Assembly (NCBI GenBank): GCA_027451785.1
Contig: DAIDIS010000040.1
Coordinates: 1-5,090 of the forward strand
Direction of reading: 5' to 3'
DNA from: Acidimicrobiales bacterium
GTDB lineage: Bacteria > Actinomycetota > Acidimicrobiia > Acidimicrobiales > JAKAVM01
Length of the DNA: 5,090 nucleotides
Every line of letters begins with the position of its first letter. The stretch's first letter is position 1. Shown here one piece after another: positions 1 to 5,090 of this stretch. The translations under genes and the position numbers were made by a program. A model generated the notes under the pieces. The model saw only the letters and a program-made list of their open reading frames with translations. It had not been told where the DNA came from and made no database searches.

Positions 1-6
1 GATCGC

Positions 7-846
7 ATGACGCCACCGGATGAAAACCTCACTGCCGGAGAACTTGAAGACAATGGGCAATCGCAAAGGCCTCCGGCATACGCTGCTTTCGTGGGTCACG
101 GGTCCCCGATGAATGCCATCGAGTCGAATAAGTACACGCAAGCTTGGGCTCGGCTTGGTCGCTCGATGCCAAAGCCAAGAGCGATTCTGTCGATTTCGGC
201 ACACTGGTATGTGGCGTCCTCAAAGCTGACTTCAATGAACCACCCCAAGACCATCCACGACTTCTACGGTTTTCCCGAAGAGCTATCTCAAATCCAGTAC
301 CCGGTGACGGGTGACCCCGATTTGGCAGCGGAGATTGCGGATCTTTTGATACCCGACCAAGTGGAACTTGACGCCACCACTTGGGGAATCGACCACGGGA
401 CCTGGTCGGTACTGGTCCACGCATTTCCGGACGCCGACGTGCCGGTCATACAGCTGTCGGTAAATGCCCAAGAGCGCCCTGAATACCATTTTCGAATGGG
501 GACGAAATTGGCGGCGCTAAGGCAGGCCGGGGTGTTCGTGATGGCCAGTGGCAACGTAGTTCACAACCTTCGCCTGATCGACTGGTCACTGGCAGGAAAG
601 GGCTTCGCCTGGGCCGAGAGATTCGGCGAGAAGGCAACCGAGGTCATGACTACAAGACCGGAGGAAGCCATATCGTTGGCATCTAACGACGATTTCCTTC
701 TCGCATCGCCAACTCCGGACCACTTCCTGCCACTCTTGTATATCGCAGGCGCAGCTTCCCAAGAGGGAGACAAGACGCAGCTACTGACTTCCGGTTACGA
801 GATGGGTTCACTGTCGATGGCCGCATTTACACTAGGCGCAGCATGA
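7..846 (+). CDS. DODA/YgiD-type class III extradiol dioxygenase (LigB superfamily)
   Basis: Probable cytosolic metal-dependent ring-cleaving dioxygenase, similar to the family of E. coli YgiD (4,5-DOPA extradiol dioxygenase). The protein has 279 residues, close to the usual 260-280. The sequence shows all four family histidine motifs: HGSPM (His31), SAHWY (His66), NVVHNL (His186) and PTPDHF (His239). It also has the conserved GIDHGTW segment (residues 127-133) and a YPVTGDPDLA segment near residue 98. The metal-binding and catalytic roles of these histidines are known for the family, not shown here. The physiological substrate cannot be read from the sequence; a catechol or other small aromatic is likely. 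The first 22 residues look unconserved, and the frame stays open to the window edge with no ribosome binding site visible. The ATG at 7 is therefore provisional and the true start could lie upstream. The gene ends just before a strong hairpin and faces the response regulator, so it is not in an operon with it. Confidence 0.9.
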   Translation: MTPPDENLTAGELEDNGQSQRPPAYAAFVGHGSPMNAIESNKYTQAWARLGRSMPKPRAILSISAHWYVASSKLTSMNHPKTIHDFYGFPEELSQIQYPVTGDPDLAAEIADLLIPDQVELDATTWGIDHGTWSVLVHAFPDADVPVIQLSVNAQERPEYHFRMGTKLAALRQAGVFVMASGNVVHNLRLIDWSLAGKGFAWAERFGEKATEVMTTRPEEAISLASNDDFLLASPTPDHFLPLLYIAGAASQEGDKTQLLTSGYEMGSLSMAAFTLGAA

Positions 847-869
847 TCGGATTCAAGCTGAACGAAGTT

Positions 870-899
870 GAGCGGCCCCTTTGGAAAAAAGGGCCGCTC
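870..899 (+). terminator. GC-rich hairpin after the dioxygenase, probable transcription terminator
   Basis: GAGCGGCCC (870-878) pairs perfectly with GGGCCGCTC (891-899). With C879 bulged, TTT (880-882) can also pair with AAA (888-890), leaving a loop of about five bases. The hairpin starts 24 bases after the dioxygenase stop codon. Neither strand has a T-tract directly after the stem, so it is not a canonical intrinsic terminator. It could act as a U-tract-less terminator or as a 3'-end stabilising stem. Its position argues for the dioxygenase transcript, but the symmetric stem could also serve the opposing response-regulator transcript. Confidence 0.6.
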
Positions 900-1083
900 G
901 CCTAACACCGCCGCCCATATGCGTTGCTCTAAGGGCATCAAGCCGACTGCCGATCCTCAACACGGACATGCAATGGGCAACTTGCCCCTGTCAACTTCCA
1001 CTAACTTCCGTAAAGCAGCTAGCAGGTACTTCCACATTATTCACAAGGAGATACTCCTGCCACCGTAGCTACACTGCATTTTT

Positions 1084-1102
1084 AGTAGGGGTTTACCCTA
1101 CT
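1084..1102. repeat. short perfect hairpin in the convergent gap
   Basis: AGTAGGG (1084-1090) and CCCTACT (1096-1102) are perfect reverse complements separated by five bases (GTTTA). There is no T-tract after the stem on either strand. It lies about 97 bases beyond the response-regulator stop codon on the minus strand, so it could contribute to ending that transcript. It could equally be a protein-binding dyad or chance. Confidence 0.35.
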
Positions 1103-1198
1103 CATCGAGTGGGCTTCAAAATTATTGGCCTTTTGCCTCGCCCCCAAGATTGTTGCCCCTCGGCTTGCCGCTAACTCGCCGAATTTGGACCCACTCGG

Positions 1199-1825
1199 TC
1201 AGCGACCAACCAAAAGACCGCGTTCCACCGCTACCCTGAGTGCGTCCTCGACCGTCTCGACACCCAACTTAGCTCGGATATTGGCAAGGTGAGAGTCCAC
1301 TGTTTTGACGCTTATGCACATTTCGGTTGCGATATATCGATGGGCATGACCTGCGAATTTCAAGCCCAGAACCTCGAGTTCCCGATCCGAGAGTTGGTTT
1401 GGCGTCTCCGTCGCTCCCCTGGGGTCAACCCTGAACATTACGAAGCCTTCCGAGACAACCTTCAAAAGAGTTGCAATTCGCTCGGCCTTGCAGAGGAACT
1501 CCTTCTTTGTAACAAACCCGTCCATTCCGGCAATCCATGCTCTAGTTGCGTCCTGGGGAGAGTCACTCGAAGTGCAAATCATCACCGGCAACGACGGGTG
1601 GCGGGTCTTTATAGCCGTTCCAAGGCTTATTCCGTCCGGCTCCCCAGGCTGCAGATAAAGGTCGATCACTACGACGTCTGGTGAAATGCCGTCGCAGGCA
1701 ATAATTGCTTCGTCTAAGCCGGCCTCGCACGCGATGACCTCAACGTCGGGAACCTCGTGAAGAATCAGCTTGAGGGCTCCCGCCGCCAATGGGTCATTGT
1801 CAATGAAAAGCGCCTTTATCGTCAA
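1199..1825 (-). CDS. NarL/FixJ-family response regulator (receiver plus LuxR-type HTH)
   Basis: Cytosolic two-component transcription regulator of 208 residues, about the normal length for the family. Numbered from the TTG at 1825, the receiver domain covers about residues 4-122. It has the acidic pocket Asp9-Asn10-Asp11, phosphoacceptor Asp55 in VVVIDLYL, conserved Thr85 in MICTSS and Lys107 in FVTKKE. The LuxR/GerE helix-turn-helix spans about residues 144-204, with LSDRELEVL at its start and KTVDSHLANIRAKLG as the recognition-helix region. The TTG is preferred because GAGGG lies six bases upstream and the receiver starts at once. An in-frame ATG at 1918 would add 31 residues (MFREGNPLAF...) that resemble no receiver N-terminus and has no good ribosome binding site. 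The gene diverges from the hybrid kinase, its probable partner. The second acidic-pocket position is Asn instead of the usual Asp. Target genes are unknown; autoregulation or control of the kinase gene is plausible. Confidence 0.92.
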   Translation of the reverse strand: MTIKALFIDNDPLAAGALKLILHEVPDVEVIACEAGLDEAIIACDGISPDVVVIDLYLQPGEPDGISLGTAIKTRHPSLPVMICTSSDSPQDATRAWIAGMDGFVTKKEFLCKAERIATLLKVVSEGFVMFRVDPRGATETPNQLSDRELEVLGLKFAGHAHRYIATEMCISVKTVDSHLANIRAKLGVETVEDALRVAVERGLLVGR

Positions 1826-1831
1826 CCGCGT

Positions 1832-1836
1832 CCCTC
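1832..1836 (-). promoter_or_regulatory. ribosome binding site that favours the TTG start of the response regulator
   Basis: Read on the minus strand this is GAGGG, ending six bases before the TTG at 1825. The ATG at 1918 has only GAATCGG directly upstream, which is a poor match. This site is the main reason for placing the start at 1825. Confidence 0.6.
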
Positions 1837-1883
1837 GATTCGCAGCATTCGTATGGCTCGGGATGGAATCTCGCCGATCCCTT

Positions 1884-1966
1884 TCCAAAAAAGCCAACGG
1901 ATTCCCTTCCCGAAACATCCGATTCTATTCATGCGCTTCAAAGTTCCGACAATCCAAAAAAGACAA
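1884..1966. repeat. two copies of a 14-base A-tract motif
   Basis: TCCAAAAAAGCCAA (1884-1897) and TCCAAAAAAGACAA (1953-1966) match at 13 of 14 positions and lie 69 bases apart. Both are upstream of the TTG start of the response regulator, in the divergent promoter region. They could be bending or protein-binding sites. A chance A-rich similarity is not excluded. Confidence 0.35.
1922..1952 (-). promoter_or_regulatory. possible sigma-70-type promoter for the response regulator
   Basis: On the minus strand, TAGAAT (1927-1922) matches the TATAAT -10 consensus at five of six positions. TTGTCG (1952-1947) matches TTGACA at four of six. The 19-base spacer is longer than the ideal 17. Transcription would begin near 1915, inside the possible ATG-started extension. 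That agrees with translation from the TTG at 1825 after a leader of about 90 bases. This is a by-eye match and may be chance. Confidence 0.25.
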
Positions 1967-2013
1967 TCTTCAAGCCGCAAACAACTTTGGGGACCTGGCT
2001 CAATTCTCATACT

Positions 2014-2028
2014 TCAAATACCATTTGA
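2014..2028. promoter_or_regulatory. perfect 6-3-6 dyad in the divergent kinase/regulator region, candidate operator
   Basis: TCAAAT (2014-2019) and ATTTGA (2023-2028) form a perfect inverted repeat around ACC. It lies 78 bases before the kinase start codon and about 190 bases before the regulator TTG. LuxR-type HTH dimers usually bind short inverted repeats, so the adjacent regulator is the natural candidate binder. The site is AT-rich with only a three-base centre, so a stable RNA hairpin is unlikely and a DNA site more likely. Function is inferred from position and symmetry only. Confidence 0.35.
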
Positions 2029-2092
2029 TTGCCAAGAACAAATGAACGAGTGCGCCAAGAGGCAATGTCGTTCCCTGAACCTCAGAATCACG

Positions 2093-2097
2093 AAGGA
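2093..2097 (+). promoter_or_regulatory. ribosome binding site of the hybrid kinase
   Basis: AAGGA ends eight bases before the ATG at 2106, an almost ideal Shine-Dalgarno placement. It supports this start rather than one nearer the first membrane helix. Confidence 0.65.
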
Positions 2098-2105
2098 CCT
2101 GACGA

Positions 2106-4403
2106 ATGCGGATTCCCATAGGCAGCCCAGTCTTCAGGGCACCAATCACCCACGATCGAGGCTCGGATTTCAATGAGATCGACTATTGGTTTGTCCCCGG
2201 AAGTGGTTCCGGTCCAAGTGCCCAGCAGGACGAGTACAGGCTGATTCTCCGCCGATTCTCGATCGCCGCGTGGACTGCAATAGCCGCAGGACTATCCGTT
2301 ACCGGCGTTTATATGCTGCGCGGAGCTTGGGTCGCCGGGTTCGAGACGACAGCGGGAGCGATCGGCATTGAGCTTGCCAGACGCTGGGCCGTTAGACCTG
2401 GCAATACATCGCGCCTGGTAGCAGGCACCCATATGTGGATCGGAGTTGGTGCAGTCTGCATGGTCTCCAACGCAATGGTCGTCGGACAAGACAAGTCCGT
2501 AACGATGTGGTATTTCTGCGCGGTCCCGATGATCGCCGCACACATCTGTTCGTTGCGGGCGGCGCGGCAGTGGCTATTTATTTCGATCCTTTGCTTCGGA
2601 TTCGTGTACTCGCTTCACTTCTGGTCTCATTTCAAGCAGGAGTTGATTCCGAACCCTCTCGATTTGCTTTCAGGTCAGGTTGTAATGGCCGCGGCAATGT
2701 TCCTTTTTGCTCTTTCATGGCGGGATACCGCCGGAAGCCAGCTCCTTTTGATCCGAGAGCAGGCGGCGGAACTGGAAGTGGCCCGCGACGGGGCACTTGC
2801 AGCATCTCGGGCCAAAAGCGACTTCCTGGCCAACATGAGCCATGAGCTTCGCACTCCATTGCACGGAGCGTCAGCCTCTTTGGACCTGCTGCAGAGACAG
2901 ACCCTGGCACCCGAGGCTACGAGGTATGTTGCTATAGCTCGGCTCGCCATCGACCAAGCTACGAGGATCGTTGACGATATTTTGGATCTTGCCAAGATCG
3001 AGTCAGGAGTCGTCACGATAGACGAGGTCGCATTCGTAGTCTCCGATCTTGTCGCTCAAGCCAGCGACGTGGTTCACGCCGTAGCGGAGTCGAAAGGATT
3101 GTCCCTTACCGCGAAAGTGGACGATTCCGTTCCCCCCGTCCTTGTCGGCGACGCTGCAAAGATAAGAAGAGTCCTGGTCAACCTTCTTGGCAATGCAGTC
3201 AAGTTTACGGAGGAGGGTTCCGTCTCTTTGGTGGTGTCCCTGGATGGACAAGTCACAGCCCCAGGGCAAAGAACTGAGGTTCCCGGCCAAACGACCGGGG
3301 GCGGGCGCAGTACTCAAGCATTCTCTGCAGAAATGATGGACGGACCGGAGCAGCGAATGCGATCGGATATGCCAGGCGACAAGGTTCTTCTTTCGGTCTC
3401 GGTAATCGATACAGGAATTGGGATACACACCTGGTCCAAGGAGACGGTGTTCGAGAAATTCGAACAGGAAGACACATCGACGACCCGCAAGTACGGCGGA
3501 ACCGGATTGGGCCTATCAATTTCCAAAGAACTCACGGAACTTATGGATGGCTCTATCGAAGTCGAGTCGGAACCAGGTAAAGGTTCAACGTTTACTTTGC
3601 TGGTCCCTGTCACCGTTCCGGAGCCGGGAGTAAAGGCCGCTACTCTGGCGCCACTCACGAACATTCCGGAGGCGCCAGTTCTGGTCGGCGACAACCTCGG
3701 CCCGGAGACAGGACCTTTGGTAATGGTGGTCGACGACAACGCCCTCAATGCTTCACTGGCAGGAGAGGTTTTGAACGAACTCGGGTGCCGTAGCATTTGG
3801 ACCGGCAATGGGTTTTCGGCAATCGAAGCGGTCAGAAACAACCCGGATATCCGTGCAGTGCTTCTCGACATGCACCTGCCTGAAATGCATGGAACAGACT
3901 TAGCCAGAAGAATTCAATCCCTCGATTTCGAGCCTGAGCCGCCCAAGCTGATCTGCCTTTCGGCCGACGTCTCGGAGTCGAATGTGGCCGAGGCAAGGGA
4001 GACAGGAATAGAAATCTTTCTTGGAAAGCCGGCGAGACTGGCACAGGTGCGAAATGCCCTCCGCCAAGTAGGGGTACTGCAATCGTTAGTGGATGTCGCC
4101 CCGCTGAACGAAGCAAAAATGCTTATCATCGCCAACGAGGAGCCAGCGTCAATCTCTGAGGCGACAGAGCTAATCGGCAAGGTCCACAACCAAGCTCAAT
4201 CGGTCGCAGACAACCTGAGGAACGACCCCGCTTCCCATGAGACGTTCTGCCTGATCCACGAGTACTTGGTGGGTGGCCTAGCCCACGCCTCGGCACTGAT
4301 TTCCGGAGGAGAGGATAGGGAGCGCAAAGGAGACCTCTGCGAGAAGCGGCTCGCGCTTGCCCTGGAGTTCATAGAACGAGCGATTCATTGGGAAGACAAC
4401 TGA
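2106..4403 (+). CDS. membrane-bound hybrid sensor histidine kinase (6-TM sensor, HisKA, HATPase_c, receiver, helical tail)
   Basis: A 765-residue sensor kinase. After about 48 polar residues, some six hydrophobic segments lie near residues 50-70, 75-92, 106-127, 132-150, 155-173 and 186-205, with no large extracytoplasmic loop. A likely coiled-coil linker (about 212-238) leads to the HisKA domain, with phosphoacceptor His246 in NMSHELRTPLHG. The ATPase domain has the N box NLLGNAVKF (Asn359, Asn363), G1 box DTGIGI (435-440), F box (FEKFEQED) and G2 box YGGTGLGLS (463-471). A 40-45 residue Gly/Gln/Thr-rich insertion (about 381-425) separates the N and G1 boxes. The receiver (about 537-655) is complete, with Asp543/Asp544, phosphoacceptor Asp588 in LLDMHLPEMHG, Ser619 and Lys641. 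The last 100 or so residues look helical and unrecognised, with no HxxKG Hpt signature. The ATG at 2106 has AAGGA eight bases upstream. The divergent response regulator is the probable partner. The signal is unknown. Confidence 0.93.
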   Translation: MRIPIGSPVFRAPITHDRGSDFNEIDYWFVPGSGSGPSAQQDEYRLILRRFSIAAWTAIAAGLSVTGVYMLRGAWVAGFETTAGAIGIELARRWAVRPGNTSRLVAGTHMWIGVGAVCMVSNAMVVGQDKSVTMWYFCAVPMIAAHICSLRAARQWLFISILCFGFVYSLHFWSHFKQELIPNPLDLLSGQVVMAAAMFLFALSWRDTAGSQLLLIREQAAELEVARDGALAASRAKSDFLANMSHELRTPLHGASASLDLLQRQTLAPEATRYVAIARLAIDQATRIVDDILDLAKIESGVVTIDEVAFVVSDLVAQASDVVHAVAESKGLSLTAKVDDSVPPVLVGDAAKIRRVLVNLLGNAVKFTEEGSVSLVVSLDGQVTAPGQRTEVPGQTTGGGRSTQAFSAEMMDGPEQRMRSDMPGDKVLLSVSVIDTGIGIHTWSKETVFEKFEQEDTSTTRKYGGTGLGLSISKELTELMDGSIEVESEPGKGSTFTLLVPVTVPEPGVKAATLAPLTNIPEAPVLVGDNLGPETGPLVMVVDDNALNASLAGEVLNELGCRSIWTGNGFSAIEAVRNNPDIRAVLLDMHLPEMHGTDLARRIQSLDFEPEPPKLICLSADVSESNVAEARETGIEIFLGKPARLAQVRNALRQVGVLQSLVDVAPLNEAKMLIIANEEPASISEATELIGKVHNQAQSVADNLRNDPASHETFCLIHEYLVGGLAHASALISGGEDRERKGDLCEKRLALALEFIERAIHWEDN

Positions 4404-4495
4404 ATGGCTGTCGGGCCCATCGTAACCCAATGTCGTTTAATTCAAGCAGCCAAACCCGCCAAAGCCTGAATCTCAACGTTGTTCGACGTCAGGGC

Positions 4496-5090
4496 TCAGC
4501 CGCCCGATTTTGCATACAGGACGGTTTCTTCCCTGTGGTTGGTGTAGTGGTCGAGGAAGAAGCGATAACCAAGCTCTAAGCCGTTGATGTAATTGGGTAA
4601 CGTCGATATGTCGGTCAACCGGTGGTAAGCAGACAGCGCCAATTTGGGCCTGAAGGAACGAAGGGTATCCCGTGCCCCCTCTAAAACAGCCAACTCAGAA
4701 CCTTCGACATCCAGCTTGATGAAGTCCACCCTGTCCAGCCCAAGCTCACCAACCAAGTCGTCAATCGTTATTGTCGTGTGCCCGCTGGCGGCATTGTCAA
4801 TGTCTCCGTCGATTCCCAATGCTCGGCTGCCTGGACCGGAATCAGCGAACGCAAGGCGCTCTCCGGACTTATCCCATAAGGCATAATTCGCGACTCGCAC
4901 TCTCTGCGCGACCTTGGGGTTGAGTGCCAGGTTCTCTTCGATGACTCGAATATTGTCTTCAACGCACTCGGCGGCAACGACTAAACCATCCGGTCCCACT
5001 TGGCTTGCGAAGATCAGTGATGTGTCGCCCCAAGCTGCACCACCGTCGATTACAACGTCGCCTGGTTCCACCGCCACCGAACCTTCCGGG
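4496..5090 (-). CDS. FkbM-family SAM-dependent methyltransferase, partial (N-terminus outside the window)
   Basis: Probable O-methyltransferase of the FkbM family; members modify polyketides, glycans or lipids, and the substrate here is unknown. The visible Rossmann core begins with the SAM-binding motif VVIDGGAAWGDTS and a second-strand acidic residue in AAECVEDN. It continues with TTITIDDLV, the family hallmark VDFIKLDVEGSELAVLEGA and the C-terminal HYTNHREETVLYA. About 198 residues are visible before the TGA at 4496-4498. A GTG at 5077 could be read as a start, but it is immediately before the SAM motif. The frame stays open with plausible residues (PEGSVAVEPGD) to the edge, and family members usually have more N-terminal sequence. 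The gene is therefore treated as truncated by the window. It converges on the kinase gene with a 92-base gap, so it belongs to a separate transcript entering from the right. Confidence 0.9.
   Translation of the reverse strand, partial: PEGSVAVEPGDVVIDGGAAWGDTSLIFASQVGPDGLVVAAECVEDNIRVIEENLALNPKVAQRVRVANYALWDKSGERLAFADSGPGSRALGIDGDIDNAASGHTTITIDDLVGELGLDRVDFIKLDVEGSELAVLEGARDTLRSFRPKLALSAYHRLTDISTLPNYINGLELGYRFFLDHYTNHREETVLYAKSGG

Larger units (their letters stand above)
847..1198. other. convergent intergenic region without a convincing gene
   Basis: This 352-base stretch lies between the 3' ends of the dioxygenase and the response regulator. Open frames exist on the plus strand (868-1068 and 881-1174). 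They overlap each other, run through the 870-899 hairpin, have no good ribosome binding site and give peptides with no recognisable family or ordered composition, so I do not call them genes. The stretch contains the 870-899 hairpin, a second hairpin at 1084-1102 and a short AGGAG-ATA-CTCCT dyad at 1046-1058. No tRNA-like fold or other RNA gene was recognised. Confidence 0.6.

Noticed and set aside
1046..1058. AGGAG-ATA-CTCCT dyad, which also looks like a ribosome binding site
   Set aside because: No plausible coding frame starts just downstream, and a five-base dyad with a three-base centre is common by chance.
868..1174. Two overlapping plus-strand open frames (868-1068 and 881-1174) in the convergent gap
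   Set aside because: They run through the terminator-like hairpin, start without a good ribosome binding site, overlap each other in different frames and encode no recognisable or compositionally convincing protein.
1104..1199. Long-range inverted repeat CGAGTGGG (1106-1113) with CCCACTCG (1190-1197), which could close a structured RNA of about 95 bases
   Set aside because: A rough estimate gives about one eight-base inverted repeat by chance in a stretch of this size. The inner stems (such as TCGGC/GCCGA) are weak, and nothing resembles a known RNA family.
1757..2176. Plus-strand open frames antisense to the response regulator and across the divergent region
   Set aside because: They lie opposite a well-supported gene or its promoter region, and their translations show no domain or sensible composition.
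3914..4189. Minus-strand open frames opposite the kinase gene (for example 3314-3871 and 3832-4116)
   Set aside because: They are shadows of the well-supported kinase coding frame; the translations are Ser/Arg/Pro-rich with no recognisable domain.
4440..4471. Possible terminator between the kinase and the methyltransferase: ATTCAAGC (4440-4447) with GCCTGAAT (4464-4471)
   Set aside because: The stem has a mismatch, is AT-rich, has a 16-base loop and no T-tract on the relevant side, so it is too weak to call a terminator.
4449..4490. Short motifs in the 4404-4495 gap: GCCAAA repeated at a nine-base step, and the palindromes CAACGTTG (4474-4481) and GACGTC
   Set aside because: Six- to eight-base repeats and palindromes are expected by chance, and they form no larger arrangement.

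Overview
The window holds four protein genes from what looks like an environmental bacterium with a mid-range G+C chromosome. Codon use is mixed rather than extreme. One hairpin lacks a U-tract, which is common in Actinobacteria, and an acidimicrobial or other actinobacterial host would fit. This is only a guess, because no rRNA or other marker gene is present. No mobile element, CRISPR array, tRNA or rRNA was seen.

Layout, left to right: (1) A LigB-superfamily (DODA/YgiD-type) extradiol dioxygenase on the plus strand (7-846), followed by a strong GC-rich hairpin. (2) A 352-base convergent gap with no convincing gene and a second small hairpin. (3) A NarL/FixJ-type response regulator on the minus strand. 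It most likely starts at a TTG at 1825 with a good ribosome binding site, not at the ATG 31 codons upstream. (4) A divergent intergenic region of about 280 bases with a perfect 6-3-6 dyad and a repeated A-tract motif. (5) A 765-residue membrane-bound hybrid histidine kinase on the plus strand (2106-4403). (6) A 92-base convergent gap. (7) The C-terminal part of an FkbM-family methyltransferase on the minus strand, which runs off the right edge.

The functional core is the divergent kinase/regulator pair. The kinase has about six predicted membrane helices, a dimerisation/phosphoacceptor domain, an ATPase domain, its own receiver and an unrecognised helical tail. The adjacent regulator has a complete receiver and a LuxR-type DNA-binding domain. 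The two probably form one signalling system, and the dyad between them is a reasonable candidate operator. Neither the dioxygenase nor the methyltransferase is in an operon with this pair, so a functional link to them is not shown. I see no clearly new biological system. The most unusual parts are the unclassified sensor region, the insertion within the kinase ATPase domain, and the tail after the receiver that lacks a recognisable Hpt motif.
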